A program made the position numbers and the translations under genes. Of a DNA stretch of 34,085 bases, positions 1 to 12,444 are shown one piece after another (within the stretch, counting starts at the first letter, position 1; the number at the start of each line of letters is the position of its first letter). The stretch is from Ichthyophthirius multifiliis (taxonomy: Eukaryota > Ciliophora > Oligohymenophorea > Hymenostomatida): NCBI RefSeq assembly GCF_000220395.1, contig NW_004086139.1, forward strand, positions 1 through 34,085, read 5' to 3'. Below the pieces are notes generated by a model, which did not search any database, had not been told where the DNA came from, and was given only the letters and a program-made list of their open reading frames with translations.

Positions 1-17
1 AGTAATAATAAATAAAT

Positions 18-63
<46 letters not shown>

Positions 64-325
64 TTATTAAATAAATTGAATATATGTTTTATTTTTTAAT
101 ATAATTAATATTTAGAATAGTATATTATATTTTAATAGAATTTTCTTTATTCATATTAATTTTATTTTATTATATTTAGTATAATCTATTTTAATTAATT
201 TTAAATACATTTAGTGGTTTTTAATTTTTTTATTTATTTTTTAATATAAAATTTTTTAATTCATTATTAAAATTCTCTATTTAATAAACAATAAAATTTA
301 AGAGATTAATTAAAAAATAATTAAA
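1..325. other. A+T-rich non-coding DNA with (TA)n
   Basis: I see no gene here. A (TA)n tract covers about 22-57 and the rest is A+T-rich sequence with no codon-like structure. Confidence 0.6.
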
Positions 326-685
326 ATGAAAGACAGTAATAATTTACAAAAGTCTTTTATTAAATTTATCTATTTTGATTAACATCTTTATGATAAAATA
401 TTTTTTTTTTAATAATAATCATTTTAATAAAAAACAAAAAATTAAATAAAAAAATAAAACATAAGACAATATAACAATATTATGAGTATTCTTATAAATA
501 ATTATCCTAATAGATAAGAAAATATCAATGAAAATAATGATTTAAAATAAGATTTTTCTAAAAATTAAAAATATATCAAATAAATAATTTAAGAAGGAAT
601 AGAATAATTAAAACCTATTGACGATATAGTTTAAAACTAAATAAATAAAATATATAGAAAATCATCTTTTAATGTATAATAATGA
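326..685 (+). CDS. Hypothetical Gln/Asn/Lys-rich protein
   Basis: This frame opens at ATG 326 and runs 119 codons to TGA 683 when TAA and TAG are read as Gln. I do not recognise the product. The N-terminal half is low-complexity, rich in Gln, Lys and Phe. From the internal Met codon near 482 onwards the protein looks more protein-like, with charged helical stretches and the segment EQLKPIDDIVQNQ. No membrane span, signal peptide or known motif is visible. The true start could be the internal ATG, giving about 67 residues. Because TGA is rare in such A+T-rich DNA, a chance frame of this length is possible. The raised G+C and the Pro, Gly and Asp codons in the second half favour a real small gene. 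Confidence 0.4.
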
Positions 686-2366
686 AAGAAAAAAAAAATA
701 TAAAATAAACTAAAGAATCAATGAAATTTTTGAAAAAAATTAATTAAACACATGTATATTTATCTTTTAAAAAAATAAATTGGCTGCTAATAATTTTCAT
801 TTATTTTTAAATAAAAATCAGATAATTTTTAAGTTTATATATTAAAAATTTTAATATATATATATATTTTTTAATTTTTATAGTCATTTCAATATTTTAT
901 TAAAATTTAGAAGAAAAAAATAGTTATTAATTTAAAAAAAACATATATATAATATATATATATAAATATTGAAATTAATTACAATAGAGATAAAAATTTA
1001 AATAATAAAAATTAAATAAATATAAATATATATTTATTATATATATATATATTTTATAAAATTATTAAATCAATTAATATTATATTTAATTTGTTATTTA
1101 TTTATATTTTAAGTATTTAAAGTAAAAATTAATTTTTTATATGATTAATTATTATTTTTATTATTATTTAAATTATATTATAATTTTAATATATATAATA
1201 CATTATTTAATTTTAATTTAATTATTATTATTTTTTTATTTATTATATTCTTGTTTTTAATTATTATTCATATCTAAAACAAATTTAGAAATATTGTTAA
1301 GTATTAAAATAATTAATTTAGCTCTTATTAATATTTATTTAATTATTTAACTTTTTAAATTAAGATTATCATATATAAAAATGCATTAATTTCCATTTAT
1401 AGTTAATAATGAAATAAATTAAAATTATAATTTTTATTCTTTAAATTATTTAATACTGTAATTTTTTTTTAATTGTTTATTTTTCATTTTATTTAATTTT
1501 TATTCTTTTATTTTTATTTTCATTTTTATTTTTATTTTATTAAATCCTATTTACTATATATTATTTTTAGATATTTCTTTTTTCTTTATTTACATAAATA
1601 CATAAATTTATCATATATTTAAATATATATATTAAATAAAAATAAAAATAATATATGATTGTATTTATTAAATATAAACTAATATATAAATTTTTAATAT
1701 AATTTAAATATTATATGTACATTTCTTATTTATAAATTATTTAATTACTCTTATAAGTCTTGGTAATTATTATCATTAAGTTTTATATAATTTAATTTAA
1801 TATATTGAATCTATTTTATGAATAATAAATGATTCTTTATTTTATTTTCGTATTTAATTTTATGAAAATTGTAGCTATTTAGCTATATAATATTTAATAT
1901 AAAAAATTATCATTTAAATAAATTTGAAAATAATATATTTATAGAACAAATGGTCAAAAATAATTTGTAATAATTACTGTGTATATTAAGTGGTTTTTTT
2001 AATTTTAAAAGTCTTACCATTTCTATTTCGGTTTATTATTTGTTCATATTCTATTATTTATTTAATTAATTTATTAAAAAAATATATACATTTCATATTT
2101 TATATGTTTTATAGAATACAGAATATATTATAAGTTTGAGATTTTTATAAATAAAAATATAATTCTAAAATTTGGAAAAAGATTGATATTTTTTAAAAAA
2201 ATAGTTTAATTTCAAATAAATAAATATATAGATATTAATAATTAATAAAAAAGAAATTGTATTAATATTAAAAATATATTATTATTTTTCTTTTACTTAT
2301 TTATTTTATATATATAATAAACTTAAATATTAAATTGTATTAAAAGAAAAAAAAAAAACCATAAAA
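686..2366. other. Gene-free A+T-rich stretch
   Basis: About 1.7 kb of A+T-rich DNA in which I see no supportable gene on either strand. It contains short (TA)n runs around 856-870, 945-965 and 1030-1055 and nothing with codon structure. It separates the small hypothetical gene from the EF-hand gene. Confidence 0.55.
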
Positions 2367-3142
2367 ATGGACTCATTTATGGAAAAAATGACCTAAAATG
2401 AAATTTTAGGTTTATTAGCTTAAAAAAAAGATAAAAAAATAAAAGAGATTCATTATAAAGCCATGAGAAAATTTTTAATTAATAAGAAAAAAACTAATAA
2501 TAAAAAAAAGAAAAACGCTTTTAATTTTTAAAAGATGTTTTTGATGGATAAAACTTAGGTATAATATACTAACAACAAATTAAAAATATAAACATATAAA
2601 AAAAAGGTGTAAAATTTATAGAAAAGAAAGATGATTAAATAAGTGTTTCTTATGAATAAGTAAACTAAGCATTATATTAAATAAAAAACTCAAAAAAACC
2701 CGAAAAAAAAAACCAAGTTAATATAAAACCTTAAGATTATAGCGAGTAAATAGTTCAAAATATAACACTTTAAGACGTAAAAAATCGAATAAGCATTATA
2801 AATCCAAATTTTCCTACATAAGAACTCCCATTAATGTTTCCTTCTAAAAAATAAATAGATGCAAAATAATTAACGGAAATTTTAAATTAAAATTAAATAT
2901 AAGATAGGGATCCTTTAGACGATGCTATTAGTTTGTTTATAGATAATGGAGAATTAAATATAAATAAATTAAATAACGTAATGAAAAATTTAGGATATGG
3001 ATAACTTGATTATAAATCTATTCAAGTTTTAAAAGAAATACTCGATTCGAATGGAGATGGAAAGATTAATAAATAAGATATAAAAGAAACTCTAATTTTT
3101 TCTAATATTATATATGATTTATAATAATAATAGAATAATTGA
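2367..3142 (+). CDS. EF-hand calcium-binding protein (apparent -1 frame jump)
   Basis: The product is a hydrophilic protein of about 258 residues with a C-terminal EF-hand pair, probably a calcium sensor. The last third reads cleanly to TGA 3140. It contains a canonical EF loop, DSNGDGKINKQD, with Asp rather than Glu at loop position 12. About 37 residues before it lies a weaker partner around LFIDNGELNINKL, in which most calcium ligands are lost. This is the usual one-good, one-degenerate pair. The start ATG 2367 opens a Lys-rich region (KDKKIKEIHYKAMRKFL) in another frame. The switch to the EF-hand frame lies near 2485-2515, inside A-rich runs, and no GT-AG intron of suitable length explains it. 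The span is 776 nt, one short of a multiple of three, so a single missing A is the simplest reading. The EF-hand call is firm; the precise N-terminus is less so. Confidence 0.75.
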
Positions 3143-3356
3143 TTTTTTTTTTTTATAAATAAATAAATAAAATAATTATTTTTTTTTAAATAAAAATTCG
3201 AATACTTTTTATATATATTAATAAATATATATTTATAGAAAAATAAAATAAAATAAAAATAAATATTTTATTTATATAAATGTATATTTTATAAATATTA
3301 ATAAAAATAAAAATTAATATTTTGTATTTTTAATTTAACCCAAAAAAAAAAATCAA

Positions 3357-3381
3357 TTTTTTTTTTTTTAAAAAAAAAAAA
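3357..3381. repeat. Back-to-back poly-T/poly-A tract
   Basis: Thirteen T (3357-3369) are followed directly by twelve A (3370-3381), ending 2 nt before the ATG of the cyclic-nucleotide-binding gene. Similar T/A junctions occur at 9359-9380 and 22435-22466. Such rigid tracts disfavour nucleosomes; a promoter role here is inference. Confidence 0.6.
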
Positions 3382-3383
3382 TT

Positions 3384-6133
3384 ATGTCAAACAACGTTTT
3401 TTCTATCTAAGATTTCGCATAATTTAGCAATTCTGTAATCCTAGAATAACGAAATTCATAAAACTTTAATGAACTCGACGAAGAAAAATCCACTACTAAT
3501 AAATTGTCTATTTAATATGATATCGAATAAAAAGAAAATAAAATAAGCCAATAATTAAATAAACTGAACAATAGCATTATCCTAAAATTCACACTTAATT
3601 ATATTTAAGAAACTGAAAAATTATATTTAAAAAGAGGAGCTTTAAATTCTGACAGACTTGAAAATAATACAACGAAAAATATTCTAACTTTAAAAGACTA
3701 AATGCTTATTAATATATTAAACTAAGAAATTGTGAGTTTATAATTTGAGGAAAATTAAAATGTACTTTTTTTTAAAGAATATATATATATATATCTATTT
3801 ACAAAAATAAAAAAAAAAGATTGCTATTTATTGCTTAAGAAAGAAAAATAGAAATAAATTAGAAACTTAGTTTTTAATTAAACTTTTTAAAAACTTAAAT
3901 TTTTTTTAAGAAAAAGAAGATATTAATATTATTAATTAAGAATAACCTAATAAGTTTATATAAGAATTATAATTAAGATAATATTCTAAATACTAAGCTT
4001 TAATTAATTATGGTAAAAATTAATATAAAAATTATAACTTTTTTATTAATATAAATTATATATGAAATAATAGGAGAAAAAGGAAGTGAATTCTTTACTG
4101 TTTTAAAAGGTATCTTTTAAATAAAAATAAATATATAAATTTATGAATAACATTATATAGTTACTTAAATTATATCAAAGGAGGTGCTTATTGTTTAATT
4201 CCAGATCCGAAAAAGAAACAAAATTTTTTAATCTCTGCTAAATAAAATGAGACAAACAAAGAAAAAAATGTGAGGAGATTTATAAATGCAATTTCTTCTA
4301 AAATTACAAGGAGGATTTCCGTAGATGAAAGCGTAAAAGGATTTCTTTCACAAATAAAATTAAAAGCAAAAGCAAATAGTTAAAAGTAAAATAATTAAAG
4401 ATATAAAAATAAATATATATAGATATATAAATAAATATATATAAATATTTATAGATATTTTTTTTTATACTTATTTTAATTTTTTATTATAATATATTAT
4501 TTAATTATGTAATATTAGTCTCTAAGAAAAATAATTATTAAAAATTTAAGAAGAAAATGAAGATAAGATCTATTTAAGATAAATGTTCCCGAATTTCGTT
4601 CTCGTAAAAACTTTTTTACCGGGAGAAAGTTTTGGAGAAATAGCTTTATTAACATAAAATGGAAGGTATTTTTTTAAAAAATAATTAATTTTTTTTATAA
4701 AAACTATAAAATACGAATTATTAGAACTGCTATTTTAATATCAAAAGATGAATCTTATTTTCTTGTTCTTAGTAAAAAAGGCTTTGATGCAGTAATGAAA
4801 ACAAATAGAAAGTTAATTTTGAAAGATAAGATAAATTTTTTAAAAAGCTTTGATTTTTTCAGTAATTTATCTGAAAAGAAAATTTTTTAAATTATTAATT
4901 AAATTGTTATTTCTACTTATAAAATAAAAGAATGTATATATAAAGAAAAAGATAATCCTCAATATATATATTTAATAAAAGAAGGAGAAATTGAGTTAAG
5001 ATAAAATTAATAAAACGAAGAAATTACTTGTAATTAATTACTTAGAAATAACAAAATAAAAAAATATTAAAAACACACTTTTAAAATTATAAGTTCAGGT
5101 AGCTTTTTTGGAGATTCGGAATTTTTAAATAAACTAAATAAAAGATAAGATGAAGCTGTTTGTTTAAGTTAATAAGCTATTTTATATGCATTAGATCCCA
5201 TATAAATTTATAATATACTCGGTTATGATTTTTATGAAAGAATAAAAGAACAAACGTAATTAAAGTAGAAAATAAAAGAAAAAATAATCTAGAATTAAAT
5301 GGAGATATAAAAACCGTTAAAGGATATTAGGAATTTAAAAGAATATTTAATTAAGAAACAAAACTCTGAATAAAATATCGAAAAAAATACTTCTATTTTA
5401 AAAAAAGAAAAAGAAGTTTTCCAAAAAGTATAAGAAAAAGTTATTGATTTATAAAAACTTTAACAATACCATAGATATTAAAAAGTAAACTCTTCTGTTG
5501 AAAATTAATAAATATTTTTAGATTCTATCAGTATTTTAGAAAAAAGAAATAAAATGTTTAAGAAAAATCAACTTCGTATTTTTATAAAAGAGAAAATAAT
5601 AATCCTTTAATATATAAAATTCTCAAAAAACATTAAATTTAATAAATAGAAGAAGAAGAAGGAAAGAAACTAATAAAAGTAAGTCATTTTTATAATAATT
5701 TAAAATAAAATTAAGATAATTAAATAAAAAGTTTTAATAATGAAAAAAACTAACTTTAAAAAGAAGAAAGTCAAGATTAAATATAAAATCCGAAAAAATA
5801 AAAACTTTTTGTTAATTTAAATTTAAAACATTAAAACCAAAAAATAGCTTAATAATAATTAAAAAATTTTACGAATAAAGAAATGAAAGAAAAAATAAAA
5901 AAATATGATTCTTAAACTAATTTTTCATATAATTTTATTTTAAAAAAGAAATCCTAAAATAACAATTCAAGTGTTTGTCCATATAATTCTATTACTTTTT
6001 CAAAAAAATAATTAGACAATATATAATGCTAAGATAATTCTTTGGAAAAAAAAGAAAAATTTAAATGTTAAAGTAATAAAACAATTTAAGTATTTTAAAA
6101 TTATTACATAAAAATAAATATTAAATACAATGA
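3384..6133 (+). CDS. Double cyclic-nucleotide-binding-domain protein, 5 introns
   Basis: This is a cytosolic protein of about 790 residues with two cyclic-nucleotide-binding (cNMP) folds, like the regulatory part of cAMP/cGMP-dependent kinases, but with no kinase domain visible. I place GT-AG introns at 3762-3819, 4013-4073, 4110-4180, 4386-4518 and 4666-4724. After splicing, the first domain begins near LIKLFKNLNFF, passes NYGEKGSEFFTVLKGG and has an intact phosphate-binding cassette, PGESFGEIALLTQNGRTA, with the ligand-contacting Glu and Arg. The second domain has SGSFFGDSEFL, with Asp for Glu and no aligned Arg-Thr-Ala, so it probably does not bind ligand. The rest is a Gln/Lys-rich coiled coil. 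The frame steps back by one near 5535-5545, and a second such step is needed to reach TGA 6131. The spliced length is two short of the value that would restore frame, which fits two missing homopolymer bases. The exact C-terminus is uncertain. Confidence 0.8.
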
Positions 6134-6244
6134 AAATATATATGTTTATATATATATATATAAATATAAATATAATATATAAATATAAATATAAATATAT
6201 TTATTTATATTTATTTTATTTAATTAATAATTAAATTTTTCTTT

Positions 6245-6654
6245 TCATTTTACTTTCTTTATACCTATTAAATTATATATACTTCCCCTTATATCTATAT
6301 GTAAATTTTATTCTTATTCATTTATATTATAGAGTTTTTTTATATCATCTATGTTTACATTTAAACCTATATAATTTGCATTTTCGATAGTTCCGTTTAC
6401 TTTTTGTTCTATTTATTCACTTTCTGCTTCATTTTCAACTTCAATTAATAAAATAGAAGGACACTAATAATCTTAAACTTTAAATACTTCCAAATCCTAA
6501 TTATTTTTAAAATATATTTAATAAATATATATCTTTGTGTTACTGAATATTTTTCTGGTTTTATATAATAAATTATGTTTTTTATATTTAATTCTTCAGT
6601 TTAAGAATATAACTTGTTTGTAGCTATTAAAAGTTCTTTTATTGAAATAATCTA

Positions 6655-6723
<69 letters not shown>

Positions 6724-6897
6724 TTAATTTTTAATGTATTTATTTATTACATATTTTGCATTTAAATGAGCGTATTTTTTATTTTTTTAGTTCAAAAATT
6801 CGAAAAAATCAATTTGATTATTCATATTCTTAATAAATAATACAAATAATTATTTTCCGTTTTCAAAAGTATAAATAAACCTTTAATTTTTTTCCAT
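6245..6897 (-). CDS. CGI-121/TPRKB-like subunit of the KEOPS (EKC) complex
   Basis: A 168-residue protein of the CGI-121/TPRKB family. In the KEOPS complex this subunit binds the Bud32/PRPK kinase and helps deliver tRNA for threonylcarbamoyl-adenosine (t6A) modification at A37; it acts in the cytosol and nucleus. Two introns, 6652-6750 and 6497-6543 (plus coordinates), join to a continuous frame from ATG 6897 to TGA 6245. Recognisable landmarks compared with human TPRKB are LFVLFIKNMNN, then ELLIATNKLY (human ILVAANKAVHLY), IIYYIKPEKYSDLEVF, and SILLIEVENE (human SILIVYIEE). The C-terminal part has IDDIKKLYNINEQE, matching the human VKKIYKLSSQEE region. The length agrees with the family (about 170-180). 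The first intron is mostly a (TA)n repeat. The gene lies tail-to-tail with the cyclic-nucleotide-binding gene and about 105 bp downstream of the phospholipase B-like gene on the same strand. Confidence 0.85.
6658..6717. repeat. (TA)n microsatellite inside an intron
   Basis: About 60 nt of uninterrupted TA within the first intron of the CGI-121-like gene (6652-6750). Confidence 0.9.
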
Positions 6898-7002
6898 TTT
6901 TTTATTTATAAAGATATAATTTTTTTTATTTTAAAACAAAAAAACATAAATATTTTTTTATTTTATTTTTCCCAAATAAAATCTTAAAATCTAATAAAAT
7001 TT

Positions 7003-8029
7003 TCATTAAATCTAAATTAATTATTCTTCTTTAAAATTATCTAAATTAACTTTAATCCAATCAAAATCAAACTTCTCTGGCATTCCTTTATGTGGAAAAT
7101 TTTACCATTTACCCCAATCAAAAGCTTCAAATCCATCCTACGTTGGCCCACTTATCATTAGTACTTAATTTTATTTTAATAATTCCTATATATAAATAAA
7201 ATAAATAATATATATTATCATATAATTATTTTAATTAGAAATTTTTTTTTACATTATTAGTGACTTTTCCATCTATCCCTCCAAATAAATAAGGTCCATT
7301 TAAAATTAAATCACATCTAGGAGCAAGTGAATTACAAGGATTACCTGTTTCATTATGGTTAAGTCTAATAATTTCCATAACTCCTTAAGTATTAGTCACA
7401 TTTTTTGAATGTTCTTTAAATAGAATAGCCCTAGGATCATTTTAATAATTAAATCCATAACCTTCTTTATACATAGTGCTATTATATATTTCTTAATCAA
7501 AAGGTACATTATAACTAGCAAAATATCCATCAGAAAACAACATATCAGATACATCTTTAGCTTTAAATAATTCAAAAGATTCTTCAACAATCCATATAAT
7601 ATCTTTTTTTTTAAAAAAAAATAAAAAAGCATTAATATTTTGTTAAAAAATATTTATTTACCTTTTTTTTACCCACTTCTATATTTATTATAATCTACTA
7701 CTAACCATTAATTATTGTGTGTGCCACTTCTATATTTTTAGAAAATATGAGCCCAATCAGATGCATTTTTAGCCAGTCTATTCGCCAAATTAGCTCTTAA
7801 CCAACAAGGCAAGCTATCAAAATGTAAATTTTAATAATTGCTTATATTATAGTTATTTAAACTCGTTTCCATCACTACTATACCACTACTAAGTGTGTAA
7901 AAATCGTCTTTACTTTATAAATCGCCAGGTCTACTAGAAAAGCTTTAATTATTACTTTAAATATCTTTATTAGAAAAATTATTTTCGATATACTATATAC
8001 AATATAAAAGTTAATATATAATTAATAAA

Positions 8030-8064
<35 letters not shown>

Positions 8065-8822
8065 TATATAAATATATAAAAATATAAATATATATTATTT
8101 TTATTTATTTTATTTATTTATATACTTACTTTATAAATCCTTAACATTAACGAATAGTTATTAAAAGTAGAATGTCCACAAATTAAATCTTCTGGCGTTA
8201 TTTTTACATATGCATTACAATTTTATTAAGTTTTATTTGTTTTTTTAAATGCGTTTACTATATCTTCTAAATCTCCCATATTAGTAAGGTAATAAAACTA
8301 ATCGAAAGTTAAAAACAAATCACTTTTATTATTATAATGAATACTGTTATTATATCCTATATATAGTCCGTTTAGTTATTACATTATATTATCAACTAAT
8401 TGCCAATAAGTATCATTCGAATTCTATTTTATTTATTGATAAATCCATTATGTTTAATTTGTTATAAATTATTATTATATATCATTTATTTACTTTCCGT
8501 TTAAGATTCCATATAAATAATTAAAATAAGCATCATATATCATATCAAAAGATGCTGTACTTTCTAAAATTCCGGCAGCAAATAGTTACTCTGAGTCTGA
8601 AAATTATTTATTTGTGTGAATTTTTAGGATGTCCCATCCTGTTTCATTTAATTTTTGGGAGTATATTGATTCTGCAATTAGATTCTTTTTAAAAAAATCA
8701 GGCAGTGGATGGCGAATTATTTAGTAGTTTTGAGTTATTGCGTAATATTTTTCTGTATTACATCCGATTTTTTAAAATATTATATAAAGTATTATTATAT
8801 AAGAATAAATATTTAATTTCAT
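7003..8822 (-). CDS. Phospholipase B-like (PLBD family) secreted/lysosomal hydrolase
   Basis: A 518-residue member of the phospholipase B-like family: N-terminal-nucleophile amidase/lipase folds processed in lysosomes, also known from Dictyostelium. Three introns (7186-7252, 7603-7661, 7993-8129) splice to one frame from ATG 8822 to TGA 7003. A hydrophobic signal peptide (MKLNIYSYIIILYIIF) is followed by NETGWDILKI and SDSEQLFAAGILEST, matching the family N-terminus. Cys202, in QQNCNAYVKITPEDL, aligns with the nucleophile that becomes the new N-terminus after self-cleavage. Further landmarks are CGHSTFNNYSLMLRIYK, SSRPGDLQSKDDFYTLSSG, SGTHNNQWLVVDYNKY, GYFASYNVPF, NDPRAILFKE, GGIDGKVTN and SGPTQDGFEAFDWGKW. 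The Gln in NNQW is a TAA codon. Many Asn-X-Ser/Thr sites fit glycosylation. The length is close to animal homologues (about 550). The substrate is not known; the family call is very secure. Confidence 0.95.
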
Positions 8823-9525
8823 TCTTCCTTTCTTTCTTTCTTTCTTTCTTTTTTTTATATTTATCAAATATATTTTATATTTTATTTTTTTATTTTTAGA
8901 ATAATAAATTAGAAAGTATTTTATAAAAGAAATTAAGAATCAAATATTAAAAATAATTAAAAAATATTAAAATGGAAATTTTATTAATTTTTTATATATA
9001 TAAAGAAACTTTAATAATAACATTTTATATTATTTTATTTTTTAAATATTTAGATTAACTAAATTAAATAAAAAAAAGAGAATAATATACATTTTTTTGA
9101 TAAAATGATTTATGATAATTAAATAATTATTTAATATAATAAAATACTAAAAAAAATATTATATTTAATAATTTATAATTATATGTATTTTTTTATTAAT
9201 ATATATATTTCTAGTTATTTATAAAAATAGTAAAATTTCAGTTAAATATATAATTATTATATTAATTTATTCATTAATAATATATAAAGAATATATAAAC
9301 ACATTTATTTGCTAATAAATATTTATATTTATTAATGGTTTTATTTAAAATAAATAGATTTTTTTTTTTTAAAAAAAAAATAAGATTTTATTTTTCTCAG
9401 TTTTATAAAAAATGTTAAAAACAAAAAAAACAAAATAATAAAAAAAAAAAGAAAATAAATATAATTATAAATAAATAAAATTTTTATATGTATATAATTT
9501 ATATTATATTTTTAAAATAAAATAT
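8823..9525. other. Spacer with (CTTT)n and T/A homopolymer junction
   Basis: I see no gene. A (TTTC)n microsatellite lies at about 8826-8850, immediately upstream of the phospholipase B-like start codon. Twelve T followed by ten A lie at 9359-9380. The stretch serves as the upstream region of that gene and the downstream region of the RING gene. Confidence 0.6.
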
Positions 9526-10344
9526 TCAAAAAATATTTTTAGTAGCAAATTAATTACAATTTGGACATTTATTTTATTAAATAAGCCATTTTTTAATACA
9601 TCCATAATGAAAAACATGTTTTTTAGGACATTAGAGTTTAATAGCTTCGTCCGAAACTTTAAACTATTCTAAGCAAACTGAACAGCAATCTTCAATATCT
9701 TTAAGATGAGCATCGTTTACTAAAAATTTGCTTTTTTCGAATATTTATATAATTTTTTATTCTGAAATTCCTCCTTAATCTAGCCACATTTTTACCACCC
9801 CTATAATCATTCTAATAAGGAAAATATAAATAATATTATTAATTATCTAAATTTATTCATCCATACATTCCATATAGTAAAAATTAGTACTATTCTTTAT
9901 ATAAATGAAAAACCCGATCGCATAACAAATCCATATATATTTTGAAATTTTAGTATTATAATAAAAGACCTTAGTATACATAAAACTAATCATATTCTCA
10001 CATAAATAATCCAAATTTAAGGAAGTTTACTTCACTCTCTCTAACATAATCATCATTACAAATTTAGGCAAAAGAACTACACAATTTAAAAATGTTATGG
10101 CATATATCCATAAAGAATTAAATATACTACACTCGAAAAATTATATTATTTAAGGAAATTGGTTATAAAATGTACAACTTAATATTATGTTTATTATAAA
10201 TGCTATCCTAATCTAAAATTATAACATTTTCATGTTATATAAAGGATTCTCATGTTCACGAAATGCATCTATTTAAGGTTATAAAGAACGTTTTTAGTCC
10301 TCTTCGGCTTCTTTAAATAATATTTTCCAGAATTTATTTTGCAT
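9526..10344 (-). CDS. Membrane-anchored RING-H2 E3 ubiquitin ligase
   Basis: A 272-residue intronless protein, ATG 10344 to TGA 9526. Residues 221-263 form a RING-H2 zinc-binding domain: CSVC, then LQCPKKHVFHYGC, then CPNC. The order is Cys-Cys-Cys-His-His-Cys-Cys-Cys, and the Trp of KKWL sits where these domains contact E2 enzymes. Hydrophobic segments at about 44-60, 78-100, 135-150 and 168-185 should span the membrane, leaving the RING in the cytosol. This is the layout of multi-span ubiquitin ligases of the secretory pathway; the target cannot be read. Several RING Gln residues use TAA codons. The gene lies 280 bp downstream of the DRC10 gene on the same strand. Confidence 0.9.
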
Positions 10345-10623
10345 TTTTCGTTTTGTTTTTTCTAATAATTAGTTTTTTTTTTTTTACTTTCTTATTTTTT
10401 ATTTTTGTTATTTATTTATTTTTTTGTTAAATTATTAATATTTTAATTAATTTAATGTTATTTTTTTTTGTATTTTTAGTATAATAGTATTTTTTAATTT
10501 ATTACTATTAATCTATGTTATTGAAAAATAGTATATATATATATTCCTTATATTTTTTTAAAAAATTTTAGTTAAAAATAATATGAATATTTTTATTGAA
10601 TATGGTATATTTTTTTAATTTTC

Positions 10624-12088
10624 TCATTTTTTCTTTTTAGATTTTTTCTTTTTCTTTTTCGATTTTTCTTTTTTAGAGTTTTTAATAAAATAAATATATT
10701 ATAATATATATGAATTATAATACCTTTTTTTTAAACTAAATAATTTAAAATGCACCTTGAAGCTTCTTTCTTTCTTCTTTCTTGAATTTCCCATTACTTA
10801 AAATATAAAAAAATTATTAGAAAAAAAAAAAAACTATATATTTAATAAAAATACTTCTTTTTTTAATTTAAATTCTTCATATAATTCTTTTTCTCTTGAT
10901 TTTTCATCGTCCACTTTAGCTAAATCTTCTTTCAAACTTTCTGATTCTTCTTTAATTTTAGATAGTTCATCTTCTAAATCTTTTTTAATTTTATGAAGTT
11001 CTTCCATAGTAACATCATATTACTTTATATTATCCTCCAACCCATTTTAAGAAGTAACTTTTTTTTATTTAAGTTTAGTTTCTTCAGTAGCATGTTCTAC
11101 TTATAATTTATTAAATTCTTCTTTTAATTTATCTAATTCTTTATTTAATCTTTCTTTAGCACTTTCATGATTTTTTTCTAATTATTTTTTTCTTAAATCA
11201 GTTTCATTTTTTAATTAATTTGCTCTAAAAATATATATATATATATAATAATTATTTTTTTTAAAAAAAAAAAAACTTTTTTAATTTATCAGCTTTAACT
11301 TCTCCAATTTCGGCTTTTAATTTTTCAATTTCATCTTTTTTTTCTTTATAAAATTTCTATCTTTCCTCTTTTAATTTCTTTAAATCTTATTCGAAATTAT
11401 TTCTTTTTTATTCCTAAAAGCAAATCCTTTAAATAAGTTCTTCTAATTAAATTTTATGAGATTCTTCTTCTTCTGAAGCTGTGGAAAGTTTCTTTAACAT
11501 AATTACCCTTTAACAGTGTATACAGTGTACTAAATCATTTAAATCTGGATTTATATTAGGTTTAAGGCTTTTTATTATTTCAAAGTCTTAATTATTACCT
11601 CTTATATACCTAATAAGGTCTTTGAAGTTATTTTCGAGCATTTTTCTTAACTTTTCGGCTTCTATTTTTTTATCTTCTTCCACTTCTTCCTCTTCTTTAC
11701 TTGCTTAGTCTAATAAATGTGCATAGAGCTTAAATTTAGACTCAATTTCGGCTTATTATTTTAATAATTCTAAACACTTAGGGCTCAATTATTAGACTAA
11801 TTCTTTAGAAAGTTTATTGTTTTTGGTTATATCTAAAAATTTGTTAACAAATTCAGCATCCAAATAACTAAAAACTTATAAATTCATATATAAATTATCT
11901 ATTATTTTCAATATTCGTTAAGCCTCAACTATTGTAGGTTTACCTATATTTGTAGATTCAATATTTTTTAACATTTCTTTATGAGTTTCTTATAAAGATT
12001 TTACAGGAGCTTTTTAACGGCCACCTTCACCGTCAGGACGAACTAAACGAGATTAAGCAACTTTTGATGGATATTGTGATTATTGCAT
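10624..12088 (-). CDS. Dynein regulatory complex subunit 10 (DRC10/IQCD-like)
   Basis: A 432-residue, mostly coiled-coil protein resembling DRC10 (IQCD in mammals), a part of the nexin-dynein regulatory complex linking outer doublets in motile cilia. Three introns (11225-11276, 10797-10854, 10668-10723) give one frame from ATG 12088 to TGA 10624. Near residue 50, KPTIVEAQRILKIIDNL parallels the human TTIEAKRIMSILDEAI region. Near residue 330, NGLEDNIKQYDVTMEEL parallels the human NWIQKYDTEM region. The protein then has a weak IQ-like stretch (EASRCILNYLVQ) and ends in a Lys/Ser tail (EKSKKKKKKSKKKK), as human IQCD does. The last intron separates the IQ-like part from the basic tail. The similarity was judged from memory of the human protein, so orthology is likely but not proven. 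It is a housekeeping gene for a ciliate. Confidence 0.8.
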
Positions 12089-12337
12089 ATGAATAATATA
12101 TAACTTTTATTATTATATATATATAAAAGAATATTATTTATATTTATTAATTTTGTTCAAAAAAAAAAAAAAAATTATATATAAATAAATATATGTAAAA
12201 ATATATAATAAAATATATATGTATATTTATATATATGTTTATATTATTCTATTTTTTAAAATTTATTAATATTTTTTATTTAGTTTTATTTTTTAAAAAA
12301 TATATTATGAATGTTATTTTTTAATTTTTTAAAAATA

Positions 12338-12345
<8 letters not shown>

Positions 12346-12382
<37 letters not shown>
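12346..12382. repeat. (TA)n microsatellite
   Basis: An uninterrupted TA run in the spacer between the DRC10 gene and the downstream hypothetical gene. Confidence 0.85.
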
Positions 12383-12385
<3 letters not shown>

Positions 12386-12444
12386 AAATTATTGTTTTTT
12401 TAAAAAAATTATATAATATAAATATTTTAAAAGTTTGTTAATAT

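Noticed and set aside
2559-2606. Possible 48-nt intron in the EF-hand gene with a TACTAAC-like branch sequence
   Set aside because: Its length is a multiple of three and cannot explain the frame change. The EF-hand frame reads well through it.
5679-5715. Possible 37-nt intron with a GTAAGT donor in the cyclic-nucleotide-binding gene
   Set aside because: The coding frame continues through it with sensible composition, and removing 37 nt would move the following 350 nt into a worse frame.
7396-7632. Standard-code open frames of 64-96 codons (also at 8705, 18311, 20224, 20842, 24763, 25397, 31247, 31616)
   Set aside because: Those at 7396, 8705, 18311, 20224, 24763, 25397, 31247 and 31616 overlap genes that read far better with TAA/TAG as Gln; 20842 is low-complexity A/T sequence without support.
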